Assembly (NCBI GenBank): GCA_009735695.1
Contig: SRSL01000003.1
Coordinates: 372,001-436,000, forward strand
Source of the DNA: Christiangramia bathymodioli
GTDB lineage: Bacteria; Bacteroidota; Bacteroidia; Flavobacteriales; Flavobacteriaceae
DNA: 64,000 nucleotides
Direction: 5' to 3'
Positions 33,132 to 42,236 of the stretch are shown here, one piece after another. Every line of letters begins with the position of its first letter. Position 1 is the first letter of the stretch. The notes under the pieces were generated by a model. It ran no database searches, was not told the origin of the DNA, and was given only the letters and a program-made list of their open reading frames with translations. The position numbers and the translations under genes were made by a program.

Positions 33132-34415
33132 ATGAAAAAGATTCTTGCCATAATCGCTATTCTTTTTTTCGTTCTCATCGGTCTTATTTACTGGTCGGCA
33201 TCAGGCGCAGATAAAAAAATGGTGACCTGCAGTATTGAGAATTTTGAGGATATCGACAAAGTGGATTTCAGAAAACATGATTCCGTGCTTGTGGCTGCAA
33301 GTACCCTGTATGAGGGTGATTTTATCAAGAGGCTTATCCAGGGGGAAAACTATCGAAAGGCCTGGTCTACCCCGGTTCAGGTTCCTATCGCCTACCTGGA
33401 CACCCTGAAAGGCGGAATGAAGGTGGTGGAGGAAGGTGGCGGGATGCAAACCCAGTCACTGGAATTGGATGGAAAGGATGATATAACCTATACGCTAAGA
33501 AGTGTGGTAAAGGATCCCGAAAAGCTGATCCCTGAAATCGCGGAAAAACTGGGCCTGGAAAATATCGTGGTAGATGGAATTTCAGGGCAACACCCTTACG
33601 CCGCTATGTTGGTTGCTGAATTGGCCAATATTGCAGGAGTTTTTCATACACACCCAGAAATATTGTTTATTCCGAAGCAGGAAAGGCTGGGTGAATTGAA
33701 CGAAAAATATGGAAACAGACTGTACCTTCTGGAATACGAACGGAAAAGCGATGGAAACTGGACAGATCTCAAAAATGTAGAGAAGATCATTGATACCGAC
33801 AACCTGCAGGAACTAAAAGCAGAAAAAGGTGCAGATCTTAGCATAGACGAGGAAGTTTTCATCAGGACCCGGCTTTTCGATATCCTTATTGGTGACTGGG
33901 ACAGGCATTCCCAACAGTGGGGTTGGGCTATTCAGAAACAAGATAGCGGTTACAAAGCCATTGCAATTCCAAGTGACCGGGATAATGCTTTTTTTAAATT
34001 AACCGGGCTGGTTCCTTCTATACTTACCAATAAAAATATCAGGCCAGAGATAAGGCCTTTTGAAGAGGATATTGTTCACATGCCTGGCCTGGTGTATCCC
34101 AACGATCGTTATTTTTTGATCAGGGTGCCTAAAGAAAAATTCATTGAGCAGGCTGAAATACTTCAGCAAAAAATGACCGAAGAAAAAATAAGAGCGGCCT
34201 TTAAGGTGTGGCCAAAAGCTATCGCCGAACTGGACCAGGAAGAGATCACTGAAAAATTACTCTCCAGGCGTAAAAACCTGAAAGAATATGCCAGGTCCTT
34301 TTACGAGATCATTCAGGAACGAGGTGAATTATCTGAGCCTTTGAAAGGTTCAGAGGATATTGATATTCCCGAAGAGCTTATGCACTGTTTCGAATGCCTC
34401 GATAACAATAAATAA
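33132..34415 (+). CDS. Membrane-anchored kinase-like protein of uncharacterised family
   Basis: 427 aa from the ATG at 33132. One N-terminal transmembrane helix (about residues 4-22) places the rest in the periplasm. The N-lobe-like part has a Gly-rich stretch (GGMKVVEEGGGMQTQSLEL) and R123/K127 in YTLRSVVKDP; the C-lobe-like part has GDWDRHSQQWGW (D257, R258, H259) and IPSDRDNAFF (D282, D284). This order resembles the DRHxxN catalytic loop and metal-binding Asp of HipA, Fam20 and PI3/4-kinase-type folds. I recall the same core as the middle of large Bacteroidota outer-membrane proteins; here it stands alone. Substrate and activity are unknown. Confidence 0.65.
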   Translation: MKKILAIIAILFFVLIGLIYWSASGADKKMVTCSIENFEDIDKVDFRKHDSVLVAASTLYEGDFIKRLIQGENYRKAWSTPVQVPIAYLDTLKGGMKVVEEGGGMQTQSLELDGKDDITYTLRSVVKDPEKLIPEIAEKLGLENIVVDGISGQHPYAAMLVAELANIAGVFHTHPEILFIPKQERLGELNEKYGNRLYLLEYERKSDGNWTDLKNVEKIIDTDNLQELKAEKGADLSIDEEVFIRTRLFDILIGDWDRHSQQWGWAIQKQDSGYKAIAIPSDRDNAFFKLTGLVPSILTNKNIRPEIRPFEEDIVHMPGLVYPNDRYFLIRVPKEKFIEQAEILQQKMTEEKIRAAFKVWPKAIAELDQEEITEKLLSRRKNLKEYARSFYEIIQERGELSEPLKGSEDIDIPEELMHCFECLDNNK

Positions 34416-34523
34416 ACGATCTTTTTACAGAATTTTCCAAAATATCTCCGAAGTGCCACTCGAGTTATTCCTCCATTTTAACTATTGAGAAAGCCAGTTT
34501 TGATATTTAATAAAAGGAAAGCT

Positions 34524-34531
34524 TATTTTTG
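34524..34531 (+). promoter_or_regulatory. -7 box of the esterase operon
   Basis: TATTTTTG is a perfect TAnnTTTG, 23 nt before the ATG at 34555. Confidence 0.45.
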
Positions 34532-34554
34532 GAAAGTCACTTAATCTTAGTTTC

Positions 34555-35373
34555 ATGAAAATCAGGTTTCTTTTCCTGTTCCTTTTTTGCTTCATTTCTT
34601 TTAAAAGCCAGTCGCAAAGCACGGCTTCGGCGCAGGTTTCTACCTTCGAAATTACCGCGCCACAGCTGGATACCATAAAAAAAATATGGATCTATCTTCC
34701 GAAAAGCTATAAAACTTCAGAAAAAAATTACCCGGTCATTTATATGCATGATGCCCAAAATCTGTTTGATACATCAACCTCTTATGTAGGGGAATGGGAA
34801 GTGGATGAAACTTTGGATAGCCTTCAAATCCCCGAGGCCATTATTGTAGGTATTGAACATGGTGGTGAAAAAAGAGTGGATGAGCTCACTCCATTCCCTC
34901 ATGAAAAATATGGCGGCGGAAAAGGCAATCTATACCTCAAATTTATCAAAGAAACCCTGAAACCTCATGTAGACAGTACTTACCGCACCAAAGCCGGTCT
35001 TCAAAATACAGGTATTTTTGGTTCATCTCTTGGCGGACTCATTTCTTTTTATGCCATCCTGAAATATCCTGAAACCTTCGGGATGGCAGGTGTTTACTCG
35101 CCATCTTTCTGGTTCAATGAAAAGATCTACGATTACACCCGTGACAGTGAACTGAACGCCGATGCAAAAATTTATTTCCTTGTTGGAACCGAAGAATCTG
35201 AAGAAATGATTCCAGATGCTGAACGAATGGCAAAGCTTTTAAAGGAGAAAGGCATTAAGCCTGAAAATTTCCAGGCTATGTATATTGAAGGAGGAAAACA
35301 TAATGAAGCGCTGTGGAGGAAAAACTTCGCAAATACCTATATCTGGTTGATGAAAAATAAAATAAATGAATAA
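34555..35373 (+). CDS. Secreted alpha/beta-hydrolase esterase (Esterase D / siderophore esterase-like)
   Basis: 272 aa. Signal peptide (MKIRFLFLFLFCFISFKSQS), then the esterase family: PVIYMHDAQNLFD, VGIEHGGEKRVDELTPF, nucleophile elbow GSSLGGLISF and the His of EGGKHNEALWRK. Relatives cleave cyclic ester siderophores or carbohydrate acetyl/feruloyl esters. It is the first gene of an operon with the NTF2-like (1-nt overlap, TAATG) and cupin genes. No CAZy neighbours, so no substrate is proposed. Confidence 0.9.
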   Translation: MKIRFLFLFLFCFISFKSQSQSTASAQVSTFEITAPQLDTIKKIWIYLPKSYKTSEKNYPVIYMHDAQNLFDTSTSYVGEWEVDETLDSLQIPEAIIVGIEHGGEKRVDELTPFPHEKYGGGKGNLYLKFIKETLKPHVDSTYRTKAGLQNTGIFGSSLGGLISFYAILKYPETFGMAGVYSPSFWFNEKIYDYTRDSELNADAKIYFLVGTEESEEMIPDAERMAKLLKEKGIKPENFQAMYIEGGKHNEALWRKNFANTYIWLMKNKINE

Positions 35374-35864
35374 TGAGATACCTTATCACATTTTTTATAG
35401 GCCTAATTTTCCTGAATTCCTTTGCCCAGGAGAATAAAGATTCCGAACTTTTTACTGAGTTAAAATCCAGGGACAGCCTCTTGTTCGATCGTGGTTTTAA
35501 TTTGTGTAAGATCGATGAATTCGAGGATTTCATCAGTGAAGACCTGGAGTTCTATCATGATCAGGGTGGTTTGACCACCAACAAGGCAGATTTTCTCAAA
35601 AATGTTAGAAATAATATTTGTTCCAATCCCGACATGAAACCAATTCGGAAACTGGTACCCGGGAGTCTCGAAGTCTTTCCGCTTTATGAAAATGGTGAAT
35701 TATACGGAGCGATCCAGAAAGGAGTTCATGATTTTTATATCAAGGAACCCGGGAAGGAAATGTATAAAACCAGTTCAGCCAAATTCACCCATGTCTGGTT
35801 GCTGGAAAATAACGAATGGATACTCAAGCGTGTTTTAAGTTACGATCATAATAGCCCTGAATAA
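35373..35864 (+). CDS. Secreted NTF2-like (DUF4440) protein
   Basis: 163 aa. Short signal peptide (MRYLITFFIGLIFLNSFAQ). Residues 30-160 form the SnoaL/NTF2-like cone: RDSLLFDRGFNLCKIDEFEDF, TNKADFLKNVR, and the final strand KFTHVWLLENNEWILKRVLSYDH. These proteins bind small ligands or are isomerase-like; activity here is unknown. Translationally coupled to the esterase by a TAATG overlap. Confidence 0.85.
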   Translation: MRYLITFFIGLIFLNSFAQENKDSELFTELKSRDSLLFDRGFNLCKIDEFEDFISEDLEFYHDQGGLTTNKADFLKNVRNNICSNPDMKPIRKLVPGSLEVFPLYENGELYGAIQKGVHDFYIKEPGKEMYKTSSAKFTHVWLLENNEWILKRVLSYDHNSPE

Positions 35865-35865
35865 T

Positions 35866-36225
35866 ATGAAAAAAGTAAATATTGAAGAGAAATTCGGAAA
35901 ATTTTCAGATCACTGGAATCCACGTGTCGTAGGAGAGCTAAACGGCCAGCAGGTAAAGCTGGCCCGTTTAAAAGGCGAATTCATCTGGCATTCCCATGAG
36001 CACGAGGACGAATTATTCTGGGTGGTAAATGGAACTTTAAAAATCGAATTTCGGGACCGTATGGTGATTTTGAATGAAAACGAATTCATCGTAGTGCCCC
36101 GTGGAGTTGAACACAAACCCATCGCAGAAGAGGAAGTCCTGGTAATGCTTTTCGAGCCGGCCTCTACCCTACATACCGGAAAGGAACAGCATGAGCTAAC
36201 GAATAACCAGCAGCAGAAAATTTAG
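35866..36225 (+). CDS. Cupin-domain protein
   Basis: 119 aa. The small metal-binding cupin has both motifs: WHSHEHEDELFWVVNG (His, His, Glu) and IVVPRGVEHKPIAEEE (His). It is cytoplasmic, with a C-terminal hydrophilic tail rich in glutamine. It starts two bases after the NTF2-like stop and so ends the three-gene operon. Function not assigned. Confidence 0.88.
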   Translation: MKKVNIEEKFGKFSDHWNPRVVGELNGQQVKLARLKGEFIWHSHEHEDELFWVVNGTLKIEFRDRMVILNENEFIVVPRGVEHKPIAEEEVLVMLFEPASTLHTGKEQHELTNNQQQKI

Positions 36226-36328
36226 CAATTTCAGTCAAGAAACAGGTCGGATTTCACTGACATTTTTTTGTATATTTAATTGGTTTTCAAACCACCACTC
36301 TTATTTCCTAACCAAAAATTTACAAAAG

Positions 36329-38233
36329 ATGAAAAATATCGCATTCCTGTTATTTTTCCTATCAGCATTTATTTCTGCACAAAATACTCATACGCCGAAG
36401 GAATACAGCATTGAACAATTTTATGAAAATACCCGTATTGGCGGGGGGAGATTTTCCCCTGACGAAACCAAATTACTGATCAGCAGTGATGAGTCTGGTA
36501 TTTTTAATCTATACGAAATCGACATTTCGAGTGGCCAGAAAAAAGCCATTACCAATTCAGAAAGCGAATCCCTGTTCGCAGTGGATTACGTTCCAGGTAC
36601 CGGAGATATCCTTTATTCGGCAGATAAAGGAGGGAACGAAATTAACCACCTTTACCTGTTAAAACCCGATGGCACCACCAAGGACTTAACGCCGGGTGAA
36701 AATGAAAAGGTGGACTTTGCAGGCTGGAGCGCCGATGATTCGCATATGTATTACCTTTCCAACAAAAGAGATCCGCAATTCTTTGATCTCTACCAGATGA
36801 AAGTTGGAACCTGGGAACCAGAAATGTTATATGAAAATACCAAAGGTTATTCCATTGCTTACATTTCAGATTCGGGAAAATACCTGGCGCTTGCCAAAGC
36901 TATCACCACCAGTGAAAACCAGCTTTTTCTTTTAAATCGCGAAACTGGAGAAATGACCGAGATCTCCAAACCAGGCTACAATTATAGTCCGACTGGTTTT
37001 AATAAAGATGAGACTGAAATGTATTATACCACGAACCATGGAGGGGAATTTTCCCGCTTAATGTCTTATGATATTGACAAAAAGACTTCTGAAGTTCTCT
37101 ACAAGACCAATTGGGATGTTATGTACAGCAATCTTAGCGAAAATGATACCTATAGGGTAATTGGAATCAATGAAGATGGCGCTACAAAACTTGTGATGTG
37201 GAAGAATATCAGCCAGCAATCTATGGAATTGCCAGATATCCCTGATGGGAATATTGTTTCAGCCACATTTTCTGAAAGTGAAGACCTTTTAAGGCTTACC
37301 GTTGGAACCTCTAAAACCCCGAATAATATCTATGTATATAATCTTAAGGAAAAAGAACTCAAAAAATTAACGAATACACTTAATCCCGCGATCGATCCTG
37401 ATGACCTGGTCTCGGCTGAAGTGGTGCGATATAAATCCTTCGATGGCCTGGAGATCCCAGCGATCTACTATAAACCTCTAAACGCCACTGCGGAAAATAA
37501 AAAACCGGCGCTAGTTTGGGTTCATGGTGGGCCCGGTGGCCAATCCAGGGTTGGCTATTCAGCATTGATCCAGTACCTGGTGAATCATGGGTACGCGATT
37601 TTAGCTGTAAATAACCGCGGAAGCAGCGGTTATGGGGCCAGCTTCTATAAAATGGATGATAAAAATCATGGGGAAAAAGATCTGCAGGATGTTATCTATG
37701 GTAAAAAATGGCTTGCATCACAGGATTATATCAATAAGGACCAGATTGGAGTCATTGGCGGAAGTTATGGGGGTTATATGACCATGGCGGCCATGACCTT
37801 CGCACCCGATGAGTTTGAAGTTGGAGTCAATATTTTTGGAGTGACCAACTGGCTTCGAACATTAAGGTCTATTCCTCCTTACTGGGAATCCTTTAAAAAT
37901 GCCCTTTATGAAGAACTGGGGGATCCCAATACTAAAGATTCCATTAGACTAAGAAAGATCTCTCCCCTGTTCCATGCCGAAAATGTGAAGAATCCCATCA
38001 TGGTTCTTCAGGGCGCGAATGATCCAAGGGTTTTGCAGGTAGAATCTGATGAGATCGTGGAAGCCGTTAGGCAAAATGGCGTGCCGGTAGAATATATGGT
38101 TTTTGCAGATGAAGGTCATGGCTTCATTAAAAAGGAAAATGAGATCAAGGGCTACAGGCAGATCAGGTTATTTCTTGACAAATATTTAAAAGACGAAGAG
38201 GTGAATCTTCCCGATACTGGTTTAAAGGATTAA
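36329..38233 (+). CDS. Exported prolyl oligopeptidase family (S9) peptidase
   Basis: 634 aa. Signal peptide (MKNIAFLLFFLSAFISAQ), a beta-propeller (about residues 40-360) and an alpha/beta-hydrolase catalytic domain (about 380-625) with Ser in GGSYGGYMTMA, Asp in QGANDPRVLQ and His in DEGHGFIKK. It resembles acylaminoacyl or dipeptidyl peptidases of the S9C/S9D type. Periplasmic peptide breakdown is the likely role. Confidence 0.93.
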   Translation: MKNIAFLLFFLSAFISAQNTHTPKEYSIEQFYENTRIGGGRFSPDETKLLISSDESGIFNLYEIDISSGQKKAITNSESESLFAVDYVPGTGDILYSADKGGNEINHLYLLKPDGTTKDLTPGENEKVDFAGWSADDSHMYYLSNKRDPQFFDLYQMKVGTWEPEMLYENTKGYSIAYISDSGKYLALAKAITTSENQLFLLNRETGEMTEISKPGYNYSPTGFNKDETEMYYTTNHGGEFSRLMSYDIDKKTSEVLYKTNWDVMYSNLSENDTYRVIGINEDGATKLVMWKNISQQSMELPDIPDGNIVSATFSESEDLLRLTVGTSKTPNNIYVYNLKEKELKKLTNTLNPAIDPDDLVSAEVVRYKSFDGLEIPAIYYKPLNATAENKKPALVWVHGGPGGQSRVGYSALIQYLVNHGYAILAVNNRGSSGYGASFYKMDDKNHGEKDLQDVIYGKKWLASQDYINKDQIGVIGGSYGGYMTMAAMTFAPDEFEVGVNIFGVTNWLRTLRSIPPYWESFKNALYEELGDPNTKDSIRLRKISPLFHAENVKNPIMVLQGANDPRVLQVESDEIVEAVRQNGVPVEYMVFADEGHGFIKKENEIKGYRQIRLFLDKYLKDEEVNLPDTGLKD

Positions 38234-38276
38234 ATTAGTATCATTGCCAAATGAAACAGGTAATATTCTATAGGTA

Positions 38277-39458
38277 TTGAAAGAAACTCGTAGAATATTA
38301 CCTGTTATTGTGATAGCGCAATTTTGCTGTACCTCATTATGGTTTGCAGGAAATGGCGTAATGACCGATCTGCTGGTTCAATTTAAATTAGCACCCGAAG
38401 CTTTAGGCCACCTAACCTCCGCCGTTCAATTTGGATTTATCAGCGGAACTCTTTTGTTTGCTTTTTTAACCATTTCAGACCGCTTCTCACCTTCCAGAGT
38501 ATTCTTCGTGTGCGCGCTGGCAGGAGCAGTTTTTAACCTGGGGATTCTTTTAGAAAACAATACTTTATTCAGCCTGATCGCTATTCGATTTTTCACAGGA
38601 TTTTCACTGGCCGGGATCTACCCGGTAGGAATGAAGATCGCTTCCGATTATTTCCACAAAGGCCTCGGTAGGTCTCTCGGCTACCTGGTTGGTGCGCTGG
38701 TTGTGGGCACTGCCCTACCCCACTTGCTGAAGGAAATATCTGGAAGCATCGAGCTTGATTGGAGATCGGTGATCTTTATCACCTCCACACTCGCTACTGC
38801 AGGAGGTTTCATGATCCTGTTATTCGTTCCCGACGGACCATTTCGAACAGCGAAACAAAAACCCGATTTTAGCCTGATTTTTAAAATTTTTAAGAATAAA
38901 GAATTTCGTGCTGCAGCTTTTGGGTATTTCGGGCATATGTGGGAATTATACAGTTTCTGGGCTTTCGTGCCGGTACTACTCGCATTCTTCAGTTTCAATA
39001 ATCCTGAAGAACAATTCAGCATTTCATTTCTATCCTTCTGTATCATCGGCCTGGGCGGAATCGCCTGTGTCCTGGGCGGCTACCTTTCTGAAAGATTCGG
39101 TACAAAGAAGACCGCGGGATTTGCCCTGTTTTGTTCCGGTCTATGCTGTTTGATCTCGCCCATGATCCTTTCCGGAAATTCTCTCACCCTATTAACGGTA
39201 TTTCTAATATTCTGGGGTTTAGTGGTAGTAGCAGATTCCCCGCTTTTCTCAACCCTGGTTGCCAGCAACACAGAAGCTTCCTCTCGCGGAACAGCCCTTA
39301 CGATCGTGAACTGCATCGGCTTCTCCATTACCATTTTAAGTATACAATTGATCAATTTTCTTAGTGATCGAATCCAGCCTTCCTACCTGCTAGTCTTCCT
39401 TGCCATTGGTCCGGTTTTAGGTTTGACTGGACTTTTCAGAAAAAACGCTCGTAAATAA
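38277..39458 (+). CDS. MFS transporter
   Basis: 393 aa with 12 predicted transmembrane helices. The start is TTG at 38277 (in-frame TAG at 38271, and ATG codons lie too far inside). The first helix (RILPVIVIAQFCCTSLWFAG) and the loop DRFSPSRVFF between helices 2 and 3 fit the major facilitator family. The substrate is unknown; the cyanate/NreB-like or drug-transport branches are possible. Confidence 0.85.
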   Translation: MKETRRILPVIVIAQFCCTSLWFAGNGVMTDLLVQFKLAPEALGHLTSAVQFGFISGTLLFAFLTISDRFSPSRVFFVCALAGAVFNLGILLENNTLFSLIAIRFFTGFSLAGIYPVGMKIASDYFHKGLGRSLGYLVGALVVGTALPHLLKEISGSIELDWRSVIFITSTLATAGGFMILLFVPDGPFRTAKQKPDFSLIFKIFKNKEFRAAAFGYFGHMWELYSFWAFVPVLLAFFSFNNPEEQFSISFLSFCIIGLGGIACVLGGYLSERFGTKKTAGFALFCSGLCCLISPMILSGNSLTLLTVFLIFWGLVVVADSPLFSTLVASNTEASSRGTALTIVNCIGFSITILSIQLINFLSDRIQPSYLLVFLAIGPVLGLTGLFRKNARK

Positions 39459-39520
39459 ATGCGTTCCCGAATTAAACTGTAAAAGCTTAATTTTATTATG
39501 ACATTTTATTCTAGCAGACT

Positions 39521-39976
39521 ATGAAAATCGAGGCCAGTTCACCGGAAGACTACATCAGTAAAGTACAAACCAACAGGATCGAAATTATGAACAAATTACG
39601 ATCCATAATAAAAGAGAACCTGCCTGAAGGTTTTGAGGAAACTATGAGCTATGGCATGATAGGTTACGTGGTTCCATATTCCCTTTACCCAGCGGGTTAT
39701 CACTGCGATCCAGAACTTCCCCTTCCTTTTATCAACCTGGCTTCCCAGAAAAATTATATCGCATTGTACCATTCCGGCATTTATGCCAGCAAGGATTTAA
39801 ACGATTGGTTTACCCAGGAATATAAAAAAAGGACGGGTCGAAAACCAGATATGGGCAAAAGTTGCATCCGTTTCAAAAAACCCGATGAAATCCCATTCGA
39901 ACTTATAGGTGAGCTGGTTACAAAAATGAGTCCTTCAGATTGGATAAAGCTTTATGAAAAAGCGATAAAAAAGTAG
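39521..39976 (+). CDS. DUF1801 domain protein
   Basis: 151 aa, soluble. The YdhG-like DUF1801 fold is recognised from SPEDYISKV, the RIEIMNKLRSIIKENLPEGFEE helix, TMSYGMIGYVVPYSLYPAGY and KNYIALYHSG, ending with LGKSCIRFKK-like MGKSCIRFKKPDEIP. Function unknown; no catalytic motif is established for this family. Confidence 0.85.
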   Translation: MKIEASSPEDYISKVQTNRIEIMNKLRSIIKENLPEGFEETMSYGMIGYVVPYSLYPAGYHCDPELPLPFINLASQKNYIALYHSGIYASKDLNDWFTQEYKKRTGRKPDMGKSCIRFKKPDEIPFELIGELVTKMSPSDWIKLYEKAIKK

Positions 39977-40012
39977 GCTATTCTTTTGATACCTAAATTT
40001 CAGGCATTTTTT

Positions 40013-40040
40013 GACTATTTTAGGGATGAACAAAATAGTC
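40013..40040. repeat. Perfect 9-bp inverted repeat in the leader of the M20 hydrolase gene
   Basis: GACTATTTT (40013-40021) and AAAATAGTC (40032-40040) flank a 10-nt loop, ending 4 nt before the ATG at 40045. The first arm also holds a -7-like box (TATTTTAG, 40016-40023), so it is either an operator around the promoter or a start-adjacent hairpin. Confidence 0.6.
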
Positions 40041-40044
40041 TACT

Positions 40045-41481
40045 ATGAATAAATTTTTATTCCCTCTGTGTCTGCTTTTTACTTTGGTGCTCCAGGCGCA
40101 AAAAAGCATTCCTGCCGATAAGCAGGAACTTATAAGATCTATTGAATCTCGCGAAGATGAGCTTATTGCCCTTAGTGATAAGATCTGGGCACTAGCCGAA
40201 ACCGCTTTTGAAGAAAATCAATCGGCCAAATTACTCGCCGATTTTGCCGAAAAGGAAGGCTTTCAGGTCGAACGTGGCGTGGCAGGAATTCCCACCGCCT
40301 TTGTCGCCTCCTACGGAAGCGGCTCTCCGGTTATAAGTGTACTTGGAGAATTCGACGCGCTTCCCGGAATTTCCCAGAAAGCAAAGCCCACCAAGGAACC
40401 TTTGAATGAAGGAGCAGCCGGTCATGGTTGTGGGCATAATCTTTTTGGTGTTGGTAGTTTGGCTGCAGCGATCGCCATAAAAGACCAGATCAAAAACGGA
40501 GATATAAAAGGAACGGTAAAGTTCTTCGGCACACCCAGCGAAGAGAAATATTTTGGAAAGATCTGGATGGTAGATGCCGGTTTGTGGGATGATGTAGATG
40601 TAAATATAAGCTGGCATCCTGCCGCGAAAACCGAAGCCGATGTGCAAAGCTCTCTTGCCCTGGTAGATTTCAAGGTTGAATTCTTCGGGCAGGCCGCTCA
40701 TGCTTCAGCCGATCCATGGAACGGAAGAAGCGCTTCTGATGCCCTGGAACTATATACAACAGGGATCAATTATTATCGCGAACACGTAAAGCCCACGGTA
40801 AGAATGCACTATCATATCCAGGACGGCGGACAGGTGGTGAATGTGGTTCCCGATTATTCACTGCTTTGGATGCGGGTGCGGGATACAAAACGAGACGGAT
40901 TGATGCCTGTTTACGAACACGCCAAAAGGATGGCTGAAGGGGCCGCGATCATGGCAAACGTCGATTACAAGGTCTCATTGATCTCTGGGATCTATGAAAC
41001 CCTGGTGAATCGCGAAGGTGGAAAGATCATGCAGAATAATCTGGAGCTTCTGGGACCCATTGAGTATACTCAGGAAGAGATCGAATTCGGAAAAGGAATT
41101 CAGAAGGAAACCGGTAAGGAACTCGTTGGGATGGATGCTGAGATCAAACCATTGGAAGAGACCAAGGAACACCCAGGAGGCGGATCTACAGATGTGGGCG
41201 ACGTAAGCTGGAATGTGCCTAATATCAACCTAAGTGTTACTACTGCTCCAAAAGACACTCCCTGGCACTCCTGGGCCGTGGTTGCCTGCGGTGGAATGAG
41301 CATTGGTCACAAAGGAATGATGTACGCTGGTAAGGCTATGAGCATGACCATGCTGGACCTCTTCGAAAATCCGGAATTAGTTGAAAAGGTCAAAAAAGAA
41401 TATCAAGAGCGAAAGGGAGATGCCACCTATGAAGCCATTATCCCGGATGGACCTCCGCCAATTCCAGATACAGCTAAATAA
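40045..41481 (+). CDS. Exported M20-family amidohydrolase (AbgB/aminobenzoyl-glutamate hydrolase-like)
   Basis: 478 aa with a signal peptide (MNKFLFPLCLLFTLVLQAQ). Metal-binding elements of M20 peptidases are present: GEFDALPGISQKA, GHGCGHNLFGVGS, PSEEKYFGKIWMV (Glu pair) and the C-terminal WHSWAVVACGG with HPGGGSTDVGD. The closest family is p-aminobenzoyl-glutamate hydrolase subunit B and related amidohydrolases. It probably removes acyl or glutamyl groups from imported peptides in the periplasm. Confidence 0.92.
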   Translation: MNKFLFPLCLLFTLVLQAQKSIPADKQELIRSIESREDELIALSDKIWALAETAFEENQSAKLLADFAEKEGFQVERGVAGIPTAFVASYGSGSPVISVLGEFDALPGISQKAKPTKEPLNEGAAGHGCGHNLFGVGSLAAAIAIKDQIKNGDIKGTVKFFGTPSEEKYFGKIWMVDAGLWDDVDVNISWHPAAKTEADVQSSLALVDFKVEFFGQAAHASADPWNGRSASDALELYTTGINYYREHVKPTVRMHYHIQDGGQVVNVVPDYSLLWMRVRDTKRDGLMPVYEHAKRMAEGAAIMANVDYKVSLISGIYETLVNREGGKIMQNNLELLGPIEYTQEEIEFGKGIQKETGKELVGMDAEIKPLEETKEHPGGGSTDVGDVSWNVPNINLSVTTAPKDTPWHSWAVVACGGMSIGHKGMMYAGKAMSMTMLDLFENPELVEKVKKEYQERKGDATYEAIIPDGPPPIPDTAK

Positions 41482-41616
41482 TTCTATTTCAAATCAGGTT
41501 TAAAAGAACTCTTTGAAATGTTAAGATTTCCTTAAGAAACCCGATTAATTTCGTAAAACTTTGGTATTGGAGAGTGAGACCCATAGATTGGACGGCCAAA
41601 ATTGAAAACAAAGACT

Positions 41617-42084
41617 ATGAAATTGACGAAATTATTTAGCGCAGTACTATTTGTATTCGCACTTGGAAACCTGAATGCTACCGCTCAGAATCAGCCAATG
41701 CCTCAGCAACAAAAGATCGAGGTAAGCGATTCTGAATTGACCGAATTTGCACAGGTTTTTCAGCAAATACGAATGGTTAACCAGGAAGCTCAGAAAGAAA
41801 TGATCGCAGTGGTGGAAGCAGAAGATTTTGAGCTTCAACGATTCAATGAAATTCACCAGGCGAAAATGAATCCTCAAAAAGAGATCGAAACAACAGATAA
41901 TGAGGATAAAAAATATGAATTGGTTGTGGCAGAACTTCAAACGATTCAGCCAAAATATCAGGAAAAGATTGAAACGGTAATTGCAAACAGCGATTTAAGT
42001 ATGGAAAGATACCAGCAAGTTGCGATGGCCCTGAGAAGTGATGCTTCTTTACAGAAAAGACTGCAGGAAAAAATGCAGGGATAA
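41617..42084 (+). CDS. DUF4168 domain secreted protein
   Basis: 155 aa from the ATG at 41617; an upstream TTG (41602) would prepend a few residues before the signal peptide MKLTKLFSAVLFVFALGNLNATAQ. The mature protein is helical, glutamine-rich (QPMPQQQKIEV) and ends with the DUF4168 hallmark YQQVAMALRSDASLQKRLQ. Function unknown. Followed by a strong terminator. Confidence 0.85.
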   Translation: MKLTKLFSAVLFVFALGNLNATAQNQPMPQQQKIEVSDSELTEFAQVFQQIRMVNQEAQKEMIAVVEAEDFELQRFNEIHQAKMNPQKEIETTDNEDKKYELVVAELQTIQPKYQEKIETVIANSDLSMERYQQVAMALRSDASLQKRLQEKMQG

Positions 42085-42107
42085 TCTCAAAAATAAAGAT
42101 TGAACTT

Positions 42108-42133
42108 AAAGCAGGCTTTTAGCCTGCTTTTTT
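42108..42133 (+). terminator. Terminator after the DUF4168 gene
   Basis: AAAGCAGGCT and AGCCTGCTTT form an AT/GC-rich stem with a short TTT loop, followed by TTTTTT. Confidence 0.9.
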
Positions 42134-42201
42134 AGTTTCTGACTAGTATCGCCGCTGCGTAATTTTAAGTCTATTTTAAAATTCACCCCTTTTGCAGGCA
42201 T

Positions 42202-42209
42202 TAAATTTG
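42202..42209 (+). promoter_or_regulatory. -7 box of the HExxH protein gene
   Basis: TAAATTTG is a perfect TAnnTTTG match 27 nt before the ATG at 42237. Confidence 0.45.
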
Positions 42210-42236
42210 TTGTAATTTAAACTACATTAAAGAAAT

